From Oscillospiraceae bacterium (lineage in GTDB: Bacteria > Bacillota > Clostridia > Oscillospirales > Acutalibacteraceae), in the NCBI GenBank assembly GCA_009785335.1, contig WQWM01000024.1, forward strand, positions 1 through 36,126: 36,126 nucleotides of DNA. The letters run 5' to 3'. Below, one piece after another: positions 22,696 to 29,466 of the stretch (position 1 is the first letter of the stretch; the number at the start of each line of letters is the position of its first letter). A program made the translations under genes and the position numbers. The notes beneath the pieces were generated by a model. The model was not told the origin of the DNA. It worked only from the letters and a program-made list of their open reading frames with translations, and did not search any database.

Positions 22696-22767
22696 ATGGA
22701 ATACTTAGTAATATTAGTGCTTTTGCTAGTACTTATTAGGGATAATCGTGATTCATCAAAGAAATAA
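22696..22767 (+). CDS. 23-aa hydrophobic peptide, candidate type I toxin
   Basis: 23 codons: Met-Glu-Tyr, then eleven aliphatic residues, then a charged tail RDNRDSSKK. This is the layout of membrane-acting type I toxins (Fst/TxpA-like and annotated 'holin-like' toxins). A very strong ribosome site (GGGGGTGAT) lies 6 bases before the ATG. That site forms the 3' arm of a hairpin CCCCC-GAAA-GGGGG (22673-22686), so translation may be blocked in the folded mRNA. A convergent consensus promoter (22860-22888) would make an antisense RNA over the 3' end. Family membership is by architecture, not sequence match. Confidence 0.6.
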   Translation: MEYLVILVLLLVLIRDNRDSSKK

Positions 22768-22853
22768 GCCGCCCCTGTCTCACAAACTAGGCGGCTGATT
22801 TCATTAGTCAAAGGTTTTGGGGGTTACCGCTTATACGACAACGCTATCCCTAT
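22755..22853 (-). ncRNA. Candidate antisense antitoxin RNA
   Basis: Predicted from the consensus promoter at 22860-22888 and the hairpin at 22767-22796. It covers the last codons, stop and terminator of the 23-aa peptide mRNA. Its 5' end contains TAGCGTTGTC (minus strand of 22837-22846), the same 10 bases found at the start of the toxin mRNA (22640-22649). The ends are estimated. Confidence 0.5.
22767..22796. terminator. Bidirectional hairpin between toxin mRNA and antisense RNA
   Basis: 7-bp stem AGCCGCC/GGCGGCT starting at the last base of the toxin stop codon, 16-base loop. On the plus strand GATTTCATT follows; on the minus strand TATTTCTTT follows. It could end both converging transcripts, though the T tracts are imperfect. 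Confidence 0.6.
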
Positions 22854-22859
22854 ACGATT

Positions 22860-22888
22860 ATTATAGCATGCTTTCGCGCAAATGTCAA
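22860..22888 (-). promoter_or_regulatory. Antisense promoter facing the 23-aa peptide gene
   Basis: Minus strand -35 TTGACA (22883-22888), 17-bp spacer, -10 TATAAT (22860-22865), all consensus. No minus-strand ORF with a ribosome site lies downstream, so its product is probably a non-coding RNA of about 100 bases ending at the hairpin at 22767-22796. Confidence 0.8.
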
Positions 22889-22907
22889 GCATTTTATGAG
22901 GGGCAAC

Positions 22908-24056
22908 ATGGCAAATCGTAAGAAAAAATCCCGAAAAGAAAAACCCTCCAAGCTCCCCCGCCTGCTGATTCTGCTGGTGTTTGCCGCAGCATTTGCAGGC
23001 GTAGGCTTGTTTGCGCTGGGCAATGTGCGGCTTTCGCCCGTCAGCGATCTGCAACTGCTCGGCCGCCAAGGCGAGGGTTTCCCCGTGGAGTTTAGCTATA
23101 GCCACGCACGCCAAGCCGCTGCCGTGGGCAACAGCATTGCTCTGCTTGGGCCCACACAGTTCGACATCGTCAGCCCGAATGGTTACTACAGCGTGCAATT
23201 TGCGCAGCCCTATGCCATGCCCGCACTGCGCACTGCAGGCAGCCGCGCCGTGTTGTTCGACCGCAACTTGGGGGATGTTATCCTGTTTCGTCGTGGTGGT
23301 GTGCTCACCGCGCGCGAGATGGGACAGAGCATCTTCACCGTCGATATTAATCGCCAGGGTGCCATTGCCGTGGCAACACGCAGTGATCGTGCCGCTGCCG
23401 AAGTTTTTGTCTATAACCCACGCGCCAGCCAGCAACTGCACTGGTTGGTCGAGCGCGAACATCCTGTGGCGTTGCGGCTTGCCGACAATGGCCGAGTGCT
23501 GGCCATTGCCCTTGCTGGCACCGAGCAAGCCGGTGTTTACGCTCGCTTTGTGGATTTCCCCCTTAACGCGCAGCAGCCTCGCACGGATATCCGTCTGCCC
23601 GGCGTGTGGTTTTATGATGCCGCGAGCGTTGCAGGCGGTTGGCTTGTTGTGGGCAATGAGGCGGTGTATATCATTCGCCATGGTGCAAATGTGGCAGAGG
23701 AGCTATCGTTTGGCGGGCGCAGCTTGTTGGGGTTTAGTTTGCAAAACAACGGTTACAGTGCCGTGCTGCTGGAGGACTGGGATAATCAATCGCTGCTGCG
23801 GGTGTATAACGCGCGCGGCGCACTTGCATTTGAGCAAACGCTCGCGCAGCACGCACACAGTGTGATTGCTCAAGGCAGGGCAATCTATCTGCATGTGGAT
23901 GACGCGGTGTTGCGTTGGCGTTCGGGCGGTTTTTCGCGCAGTCAGCCGTTGCCGGCGGGCACGCAAAGCGTGGTGATTGCCGGGCGCGAGGTCTATGCGC
24001 TTTCGTTGCGCGCGGTGGAGCACATGCGGTTGCGGTGGGAGAGCTATGATGCATAA
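22908..24056 (+). CDS. DUF5711-family membrane-anchored beta-propeller-like protein
   Basis: 382 aa from the ATG at 22908 (GAGGGG upstream; the in-frame ATG at 22896 sits on that ribosome site). A Lys-rich cytoplasmic start, TM helix at about residues 17-38, then an all-beta extracytoplasmic domain with repeated strand patterns (for example VGNSIALLGPTQFDIVSPNG, TVDINRQGAIAVAT, LADNGRVLAIAL) like the WD40-ish repeats of DUF5711. Function unknown in the family. It sits between cassette 2/toxin and the inverted cassette 3, and ends at a terminator. Confidence 0.75.
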   Translation: MANRKKKSRKEKPSKLPRLLILLVFAAAFAGVGLFALGNVRLSPVSDLQLLGRQGEGFPVEFSYSHARQAAAVGNSIALLGPTQFDIVSPNGYYSVQFAQPYAMPALRTAGSRAVLFDRNLGDVILFRRGGVLTAREMGQSIFTVDINRQGAIAVATRSDRAAAEVFVYNPRASQQLHWLVEREHPVALRLADNGRVLAIALAGTEQAGVYARFVDFPLNAQQPRTDIRLPGVWFYDAASVAGGWLVVGNEAVYIIRHGANVAEELSFGGRSLLGFSLQNNGYSAVLLEDWDNQSLLRVYNARGALAFEQTLAQHAHSVIAQGRAIYLHVDDAVLRWRSGGFSRSQPLPAGTQSVVIAGREVYALSLRAVEHMRLRWESYDA

Positions 24057-24062
24057 ATAACA

Positions 24063-24092
24063 CGGACGAGCTAAACTCGTCCGCTCTTTTTT
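24063..24092 (+). terminator. Terminator of the DUF5711 gene
   Basis: 8-bp stem CGGACGAG/CTCGTCCG, loop CTAAA, then CTCTTTTTT. Confidence 0.9.
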
Positions 24093-24098
24093 GATGTT

Positions 24099-24302
24099 TT
24101 AATAGCGAATTATGTTACGCAACGCAGCAATAAACCCAAGCCCTCCGCCTAATAATATTAGTCCAGTTGGTAGTATAGTCGCTATGCTTGGCAAAGGGTC
24201 AACTCCAATATAGGGGGGGAGATATTGAAACATGAAAATCGAGAATAGCCCAAACATAATCACGCCAAGTGACCCCAAAAGGTTACCTATATGTATTAGC
24301 AT
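24099..24302 (-). CDS. Small membrane protein B3 (inverted cassette 3)
   Basis: 67 aa, two hydrophobic segments around a Pro-rich turn (YLPPYIGVDPLPS). It occupies the second position, as B1 and B2 do, and ends …NIIRY where B1 ends …HWIRY. Sequence similarity to B1/B2 is otherwise weak. AGGGGGAAAG precedes the ATG. Confidence 0.65.
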   Translation of the reverse strand: MLIHIGNLLGSLGVIMFGLFSIFMFQYLPPYIGVDPLPSIATILPTGLILLGGGLGFIAALRNIIRY

Positions 24303-24319
24303 TTTTTGCTTTCCCCCTG

Positions 24320-24511
24320 TTAAAAAAATCGCGAAATCAAAAGTGGGGATAGTGGCAAAAAACCAAACAATATCGAAGCTACTCCGCGCCCTACGCGACC
24401 ATCCATCATATAACCCACGCCTGCCATCGTAAAGCCAACCGCGAAAAGCGTATACATAATTAAGATAGCAATTAACATCAGCACTTGCAGGAATCTACTT
24501 TCAGGCAGCAT
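24320..24511 (-). CDS. Small membrane protein A3 (inverted cassette 3)
   Basis: 63 aa, hydrophobic. The core VGFTMAGVGYMMDG…GRG matches LGFTIAGIGYFTVGNIGGG of A2. It is first in the cassette and preceded by an AGAAAGCGGTG leader almost the same as that of A1. It starts 32 bases after the -10 of promoter P3. Unknown function. Confidence 0.7.
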   Translation of the reverse strand: MLPESRFLQVLMLIAILIMYTLFAVGFTMAGVGYMMDGRVGRGVASILFGFLPLSPLLISRFF

Positions 24512-24542
24512 TTTACCACCGCTTTCTCTTTAGAGTAACACC

Positions 24543-24571
24543 AGTATAGCACAGCACGCGGGGCTTGTCAA
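24543..24571 (-). promoter_or_regulatory. Promoter P3 of small-membrane cassette 3
   Basis: Minus strand -35 TTGACA (24566-24571) followed by AGCCCC, 17-bp spacer ending TGTGC, -10 TATACT (24543-24548). It agrees with P1 and P2 at nearly all positions, including the spacer ends. Confidence 0.9.
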
Positions 24572-24612
24572 GATAAAAATAGATCAGCAGTGCTGCAAAG
24601 CAATGCCCTAGC

Positions 24613-24781
24613 GCGTGTCTTCAAATATACGAAGTACCTAAAATCAGCATGTAGGGGCGGCAAAATTGCCGCCCGAAACCTCGACGAACCCATGTTTTTT
24701 ATAACCCGGGCGGCAAAATTGCCGCCCCTACAGGTTGTGGTTATCTTCAAGTTTGGCGAATATGCCTATTTGAAGACACGC
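24613..24781. repeat. MITE-like nested palindromic element, 169 bp
   Basis: Outer perfect 15-bp inverted repeat GCGTGTCTTCAAATA (24613-24627) and its complement (24767-24781). Inside it is an inverted pair of 25-base units (24650-24674 and 24708-24732), each itself a hairpin with arms GGGCGGCAA/TTGCCGCCC. No coding potential beyond chance ORFs. The 24512-24884 gap otherwise holds only promoters P3 and 24826-24854. Confidence 0.85.
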
Positions 24782-24825
24782 TGTTAATTATCCATACAAC
24801 TTCCCACTCAATAAAAAATTTCCCC

Positions 24826-24854
24826 TTGAAGTTGTGTGTGAACTGTGATATAAT
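24826..24854 (+). promoter_or_regulatory. Sigma-A promoter of the TagB/TagF-like gene
   Basis: -35 TTGAAG (24826-24831), 17-bp spacer ending TGTGA, -10 TATAAT (24849-24854), 30 bases before the ATG. Confidence 0.85.
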
Positions 24855-24884
24855 ATAATGAGAAAATAAGGGGAAGGTCTACCA

Positions 24885-26072
24885 ATGCGCAAACAATTGG
24901 CCAAGCTAAAACATCGCTGCCGCATGCTGTGGCGGCTGGCCATTTGGCGTGGTCTGCTGCCGTGTGTGTACTACCTAGGCTGTTTGCGCCGCATTGATCC
25001 CAAGCTCATTTTTTTTGTGCACGACCACGAAGATGCCCCCGGCGACAACTTCGTGCCTATCATGCAGCAACTGCAGCAACAGGGCTATCGCTGCGAATTT
25101 CACGGACGCATTCGCGGCGTGGGGGGGCGTTTGCGGCAATATTGGGCATTGCTGCACTTTGCCTGGCAATATCCTCGCGCGCGCGCCGTGTTTTTGATGG
25201 AAGTTACCCGCCGTGTAGACATCTGCCGCCCGCGCAATGGCACGGATATCGTGCAGCTGTGGCATGGCTGCGGTGCGTTTAAACAATGGGGCTATTCTAC
25301 CGTTGACCTCAAGTGGGGGCCAAGCGCACGCACCTATAAGCTCATGCCTGCTAATCGATTTTACAGCTATACCAGTGTCAGCTCACCCGAGGTGATTCGG
25401 CATTACGCGCAGGCGTTCAACAACGATCCTGCGACCATTCACGCGTGGGGTGTGCCGCGCACAGACTTCTTTTTTCAGCCGGGTATCGTGGAACAATGCC
25501 GTGCGCAAGTGCTGCAGGCACTGCCCGAAATCGGCGACCGCAAGATTGTGTTGTATGCACCCACGTTTCGCGGCAACAGCTTGGTTAAGTCGCGCCACGA
25601 CAACGTGATTGATTATGACATGATGGATGCTGCGCTTGGTGAGTCGTGCGCATTGTTGCTAAAGCCCCACCCGCGTGCGCGTAAATCTATACCGGAGCCG
25701 ATGGGAGAAACACCATTTGTGTTCAACGCCGCAGACATGCCCATTCACGTGTTGCTTTGCGCGGCAGACTTGGTCGTCACAGATTATTCTTCCCTTATTT
25801 TCGAGTACTCGCTACTCACTCGGCCCATGCTGTTTTATCCTTATGATTTGGGGCAATATGACAAAACACGCAGTTTTTACTACCCCTACTTAGACTTCGT
25901 GCCCGGCGATGTGATATGGGATACAGAGGATATGATTGCGGGCATTGCGAAAAATTTGCTGCATGGGCAGTTCAATGCCGAGCAAGTGCAAGCCTTTGCG
26001 CAAAAATTCATGTGCGCTTGCGATGGTCAATCGACCAAACGAATTATACAGAAAGTGCTGGGTGAAGAATAG
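24885..26072 (+). CDS. CDP-glycerol/ribitol glycerophosphotransferase-like (TagB/TagF family)
   Basis: 395 aa, GT-B-like fold. Family motifs: QLWHGCGAFKQWG (His127, catalytic base region), YAPTFRG (224-230), LLKPHPR (258-264), DLVVTDYSSLIFEY (295-308) and RPMLFYPYD. It transfers polyol-phosphate units to lipid-linked wall polymers at the cytoplasmic membrane face; the basic, hydrophobic N-terminus suggests peripheral attachment. AAGGGGAAGG precedes the ATG. The 3' end (KVLGEE) carries the first copy of a 17-bp direct repeat; originally the GT2 gene probably followed directly. Confidence 0.85.
   Translation: MRKQLAKLKHRCRMLWRLAIWRGLLPCVYYLGCLRRIDPKLIFFVHDHEDAPGDNFVPIMQQLQQQGYRCEFHGRIRGVGGRLRQYWALLHFAWQYPRARAVFLMEVTRRVDICRPRNGTDIVQLWHGCGAFKQWGYSTVDLKWGPSARTYKLMPANRFYSYTSVSSPEVIRHYAQAFNNDPATIHAWGVPRTDFFFQPGIVEQCRAQVLQALPEIGDRKIVLYAPTFRGNSLVKSRHDNVIDYDMMDAALGESCALLLKPHPRARKSIPEPMGETPFVFNAADMPIHVLLCAADLVVTDYSSLIFEYSLLTRPMLFYPYDLGQYDKTRSFYYPYLDFVPGDVIWDTEDMIAGIAKNLLHGQFNAEQVQAFAQKFMCACDGQSTKRIIQKVLGEE
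26050..26066 (+). repeat. 17-bp direct repeat, left copy
   Basis: AGAAAGTGCTGGGTGAA, identical to 26581-26597. It lies within the last codons of the TagB/TagF-like gene. Confidence 0.9.
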
Positions 26073-26197
26073 AACCCCCCGTGCCGTCTTTCGACGGCAC
26101 TCGCCCCCCTACAGGGGGGCTCTTGACAAAGCCGAAACGTTCGATCTTCGTCAGAATCCCCCCTGTAGGGGGGATGTCGCAACGCGACAGGGGGGTT
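26073..26197. repeat. MITE-like element, copy 1 (125 bp)
   Basis: Terminal inverted repeat AACCCCCC…GGGGGGTT. Internal hairpins TGCCGTC/GACGGCA and two C6-G6 palindromes (around 26092-26108 and 26158-26174) separate a variable centre. The same architecture, reversed, occurs at 34154-34276. It stands just before the DUF559 gene. Confidence 0.85.
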
Positions 26198-26212
26198 AAC
26201 AAGGAGTGTAGT

Positions 26213-26572
26213 ATGATTAAGTATAATGGTTTGTTGACTCCGCGAGCGAAAGAAATGCGTAAAAACATGACACCGCAGGAACAGCATCTGTGGTTTGGAT
26301 ACCTGCGACAATATCCTGTGCGCGTTCGACGACAACAAGTGATAGACCAATACATTGCTGATTTTTATTGTCAACGTGCGAAATTGGTGATAGAAGTGGA
26401 TGGTGTGCAGCATAATGAAAAAGACGCGCAAGATTATGACCGGATTCGTTCGCTAATATTAAACGAACACGGCTTACAAATATTACGTTTTGCCAACCAA
26501 GAGGTTGATCACAACTTTTTTGCTGTGTGTAAAGCGATAGATTCGACAATAAAAAGTCGACTTGACAAGTAA
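26213..26572 (+). CDS. DUF559 (restriction-endonuclease-fold, Vsr-like) protein
   Basis: 119 aa. Order of motifs fits DUF559: RAKEMRKNMTPQEQHLWFGYLR, RRQQVIDQYIADFYC (with Asp), KLVIEVDGVQH (acidic catalytic-type strand) and a final GLQILRFANQEV. The family has a PD-(D/E)xK-like nuclease fold; cellular function is mostly unproved. ATG at 26213 chosen because AAGGAG lies 7 bases upstream; the frame is open further 5' through the MITE. AT-richer than its neighbours. The whole MITE plus gene segment is flanked by a 17-bp direct repeat, so it looks inserted. Confidence 0.85.
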   Translation: MIKYNGLLTPRAKEMRKNMTPQEQHLWFGYLRQYPVRVRRQQVIDQYIADFYCQRAKLVIEVDGVQHNEKDAQDYDRIRSLILNEHGLQILRFANQEVDHNFFAVCKAIDSTIKSRLDK

Positions 26573-26580
26573 TTTTCTTA

Positions 26581-26597
26581 AGAAAGTGCTGGGTGAA
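26581..26597 (+). repeat. 17-bp direct repeat, right copy
   Basis: Same 17 bases as 26050-26066, followed at once by TAG and then the ATG of the GT2 gene. It contains GGGTGA, the likely ribosome site of that gene. Confidence 0.9.
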
Positions 26598-26601
26598 TAG
26601 C

Positions 26602-27534
26602 ATGCAATTATCACTTGTGTTACCTTGCTTCAACGAGGGCGAAAACGTGCAACCTATGCATGCCGCCGTGGTTGAGGCCTTTGCGGATTGTGGTTACGAT
26701 TACGAAATGGTGTTTGTGGACGATGGCAGCAAAGACGATACTTTCGCTAAGCTAAAGCAATTGCATAGCGTGCATGATAACGTGCGTGTGGTGCGGTTTT
26801 CGCGCAATTTTGGCAAGGAAAGTGCTATCTACGCGGGCCTGCAACATGCTCGCGGAGAGTTCGTCTGCATCATTGACGCCGACTTGCAGCAGCCGCCCGC
26901 ACTGGTGCGCGACATGGTTGTGTTTCTTGAACTGAACACAGACTGCGACTGCGTGGCAGCCTATCAGCAAGTGCGCAGCGATGGCCGCGTGCTGAAGTTC
27001 TTTAAGAACAATTTTTATCGCATCATCAACCGCATCACTGAAATTGAGTTTGTGCAGGGTGCCAGTGACTTCCGCACCATGCGCCGCAGCATGGTTGACG
27101 CAATCGTATCACTGGGTGAGCAAAATCGCTTTGCCAAGGGCATTTTTTCATGGGTGGGTTTTGCCACGCATTATGTGCCCTACGTCGCTGCCGACCGTCA
27201 TGCAGGCACCACCAAGTGGAACAAACGCCGCCTGTTTCGCTATGCATTTGACGGCATCATTTCGTTCAGCACAATGCCGTTGCGCTTGGCATCGTTCGCG
27301 GGCGTGTTGAGTGCATTTGCTGCGCTGATTTACGGCCTTGTGGTTATCATTCAGCGGCTGTTTTGGAGCGTTGCGGTGCCTGGTTTTGCCACCCTCGCCG
27401 TGTTGATTTTGTTCCTAGGCGGCTTGCAGTTGCTTGGGCTTGGGCTCATCGGTGAGTACTTGGCCAAGACCTACACCGAAACAAAAGCACGGCCGATTTA
27501 TGTGGCACGGGAAGTGTTGGAGGCGAAAGACTGA
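26602..27534 (+). CDS. GT2 glycosyltransferase (polyprenyl-phosphate type, GtrB/DPM1-like)
   Basis: 310 aa from the ATG at 26602; a GTG nine bases earlier overlaps the direct repeat. GT-A domain with VFVDDGSKDDT, FGKESAIYAGL, IIDADLQQPP (metal-binding DxD) and QGASDFR, then two C-terminal TM segments (about residues 228-255 and 262-290). Such enzymes load a sugar onto polyprenyl phosphate for later transfer outside. It goes with the TagB/TagF-like gene in envelope polymer modification. Confidence 0.88.
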   Translation: MQLSLVLPCFNEGENVQPMHAAVVEAFADCGYDYEMVFVDDGSKDDTFAKLKQLHSVHDNVRVVRFSRNFGKESAIYAGLQHARGEFVCIIDADLQQPPALVRDMVVFLELNTDCDCVAAYQQVRSDGRVLKFFKNNFYRIINRITEIEFVQGASDFRTMRRSMVDAIVSLGEQNRFAKGIFSWVGFATHYVPYVAADRHAGTTKWNKRRLFRYAFDGIISFSTMPLRLASFAGVLSAFAALIYGLVVIIQRLFWSVAVPGFATLAVLILFLGGLQLLGLGLIGEYLAKTYTETKARPIYVAREVLEAKD

Positions 27535-27535
27535 T

Positions 27536-27584
27536 GCTACTTTTTTGAAAAAAAGTAGCACAAAAAACTTTAGCCGCTTCGCGG
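27536..27584 (+). repeat. T-run/A-run hairpin element, copy b
   Basis: 24-base palindrome with arms GCTAC-T6 and A7-GTAGC (27536-27559), then ACAAAAAACTTTAG, then GC hairpin CCGCTTCGCGG (27574-27584). It begins 2 bases after the GT2 stop. Confidence 0.85.
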
Positions 27585-27665
27585 TGGATTTTTATGTGCC
27601 TAGGATAGGACACAGCGAAGCGAATTGCATGCCGCAGGCGCAAAAAAGAACAAGAGAGGATAAAT

Positions 27666-28766
27666 ATGAAACTCGGAATTGTAGGCCTGCCCAACGTGGG
27701 CAAAAGCACGCTGTTTAACGTGCTAACCAACGCAGGAGCGCAAAGTGCAAACTACGCATTTTGCACCATTGAGCCGAATGTGGGCATGGCCGCCGTGCCG
27801 GACGAACGCATTAATGCGTTGGCGGAACTGTATCAACCAGCGAAAATCACCCCAGCGGTGATTGAGTTTGTGGACATTGCAGGACTGGTGCGCGGCGCAG
27901 CGCAGGGCGAAGGCTTGGGCAACAAGTTCTTGTCCAACATCCGCGAGGTGGATGCCGTGATTCACGTGGTGCGCTGCTTTGAAGACGACGACATCATTCA
28001 CGTGGAGGGCAGTGTTGACCCCGCGCGAGACATCGAAACCATTACCCTAGAGCTGATTTTCTCAGATATGGAGCTACTTGAGCGTCGCATTGAGCGCGGC
28101 AGCAAGACTGTCAAAGTATTGGGAAATGTCATGCGTGCTGAGCTTGATTTGGCGCGCGGATTGTATGCGCACCTGGAAAGCGGCAAGGTGGCTCGCACCT
28201 TTGCCTGCCAACCGCACGAGCGCGAGCAGATTAACACATGGGCATTGCTCACCACCAAGCCTGTGATTTACGTGTGCAATTTCAGCGAGGCAGACTACAC
28301 AAGCGGCAACATCGAAAGCCACGCGAATTATCAAGTGGTGCAGGCGATTGCTGCCAAAGAAGACTGCGCAACACTGCCTGTGTGTGCGGAAATTGAAGCC
28401 CAAGTGGCTGAGCTAGATGCCGACGAACGCGCGCTGTTTCTCGGCGAACTGGGCATCATCAGCGGCGGGCTCGACCTGCTCATCCAGCGCAGCTATGACC
28501 TGCTGGGCTTGATTTCCTACCTCACCGCAGGCAAGCCTGAGGTGCGCGCGTGGACCATCGCCCGTGGAACGAAGGCACCGCAAGCTGCGGGGAAAATTCA
28601 CACGGATTTTGAGCGAGGCTTCATTCGGGCAGAGACCATTGCCTTTGATGATCTGATGCGCTGCGGCAACATGGTTGCCGCCAAGGAGCAGGGTTTGGTG
28701 CGCAGCGAGGGCAAGGAATACGTGGTGCAGGACGGCGATGTGATATTGTTTCGATTTAATGTGTAA
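27666..28766 (+). CDS. ychF: Obg-like ATPase YchF
   Basis: 366 aa, standard length. P-loop GLPNVGKST (7-15), the [12 protein letters not shown] switch, [20 protein letters not shown] and a C-terminal TGS-like domain ending [10 protein letters not shown]. The G4 position reads NFSE instead of NKxD, as expected for this ATP-preferring family. Binds ribosomes and is linked to stress responses. GAGAGGA precedes the ATG. Confidence 0.97.
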   Translation: MKLGIVGLPNVGKSTLFNVLTNAGAQSANYAFCTIEPNVGMAAVPDERINALAELYQPAKITPAVIEFVDIAGLVRGAAQGEGLGNKFLSNIREVDAVIHVVRCFEDDDIIHVEGSVDPARDIETITLELIFSDMELLERRIERGSKTVKVLGNVMRAELDLARGLYAHLESGKVARTFACQPHEREQINTWALLTTKPVIYVCNFSEADYTSGNIESHANYQVVQAIAAKEDCATLPVCAEIEAQVAELDADERALFLGELGIISGGLDLLIQRSYDLLGLISYLTAGKPEVRAWTIARGTKAPQAAGKIHTDFERGFIRAETIAFDDLMRCGNMVAAKEQGLVRSEGKEYVVQDGDVILFRFNV

Positions 28767-28775
28767 ATGTAGAAG

Positions 28776-28808
28776 ACCCACTCTCTACACAATGGAGAGT
28801 GGGTTTTG
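28776..28808 (+). terminator. Terminator of ychF
   Basis: 10-bp stem ACCCACTCTC/GAGAGTGGGT with a 9-base loop, then TTTTGCT. Confidence 0.85.
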
Positions 28809-28835
28809 CTATTTGTTATTTGCGATAAAAGCCCC

Positions 28836-28884
28836 CCGCGAAGCGGCATAGGTTTTTTTGGTTCTTTTTTTGCAAAAAAAGAAC
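28836..28884 (-). repeat. T-run/A-run hairpin element, copy c
   Basis: CCGCGAAGCGG (28836-28846) and the 24-base palindrome with arms GTTC-T7/A7-GAAC (28861-28884). It starts 6 bases after the stop of the minus-strand lipoprotein gene. Confidence 0.85.
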
Positions 28885-28890
28885 AGAAAA

Positions 28891-29445
28891 TCAATCCAAG
28901 AACAAGTATTGGTAGATGATCTGCACCACCACGCCATCACGCACGGCGATTTCAAGTGTGCTGCGGCCTTGGTTGAAGTAGTAGAATCCGTTCACTTCAC
29001 GGTCGTATTGCCCATACAGCCGTGCAATATCTGCTGCGGGCGCGCCGATATACAGGCCTTCGGGGGTGCCGACGCTGTCGTCAATGAGGCTGACGCTGAC
29101 GATGAACGGTGCAGTGCCATCGGCGGGATAAGTGAGGTTAAGGATCATGCCGGGAAAGCGCAGGGTCACGTCCTCGCCCTCAATGGCGCAGTTGGGTTCG
29201 CGCATTTCATCTAGAGCGGGGCCCAATGCAGCCAAAACAGGATCGGGCAGTGCACCCATGGTGATTTCCACGTTGTTGAACATGAACGTGTGGTTGGCTT
29301 CCCCCGTTGGTGCAGGGGTAGGGGCAACTTGCGTGGTTCGGGTAACGTCATTGTCGTCGTTGTTGGTGGTGGTGGTGTCGCCACAAGCCGCTAGGGTAAT
29401 GCCCAACAGTGCAGCCGCGAGTACAAGTGCAGTGATTTTCTTCAT
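28891..29445 (-). CDS. Extracytoplasmic lipoprotein of unknown function
   Basis: 184 aa. Signal peptide with lipobox LAAC (Cys21), a Thr/Asp/Pro-rich linker (to about residue 50), then a beta-rich domain with two similar halves: MGALPDPVLAALGPALDEM and IGAPAADIARLYGQYD, each a helix after a Gly turn, with DDSVGTPEGL between them. Domains like this occur repeatedly in secreted Clostridia proteins without an assigned role. AAAGGAG precedes the ATG. Last gene of the Dlt-like operon, 21 bases after the DltD-like stop. Confidence 0.75.
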   Translation of the reverse strand: MKKITALVLAAALLGITLAACGDTTTTNNDDNDVTRTTQVAPTPAPTGEANHTFMFNNVEITMGALPDPVLAALGPALDEMREPNCAIEGEDVTLRFPGMILNLTYPADGTAPFIVSVSLIDDSVGTPEGLYIGAPAADIARLYGQYDREVNGFYYFNQGRSTLEIAVRDGVVVQIIYQYLFLD

Positions 29446-29466
29446 GATAGCTCCTTTGTGTTGATG

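Noticed and set aside
22824..23681. 285-aa minus-strand ORF opposite the DUF5711 gene
   Set aside because: Runs across the antisense promoter and the toxin locus; composition and lack of ribosome site mark it as a shadow frame.
24613..24781. CRISPR-like array
   Set aside because: Repeats are inverted, not direct, with no regular spacers and no cas genes in the window.
24568..24787. Overlapping ORFs of 60 and 65 aa on both strands
   Set aside because: They lie within the 169-bp palindromic element and mirror each other, as expected for chance ORFs in an inverted repeat.
26081..26212. Extended N-terminus of the DUF559 protein reading through the MITE
   Set aside because: The ATG at 26213 has a strong ribosome site and matches the family start; the extension is repeat sequence.
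27598..27656. Possible further copy of the palindrome set seen at 17556-17715
   Set aside because: Only short pieces match (for example AGGACACAG and GCGAAGCG); too fragmentary to call a repeat family.
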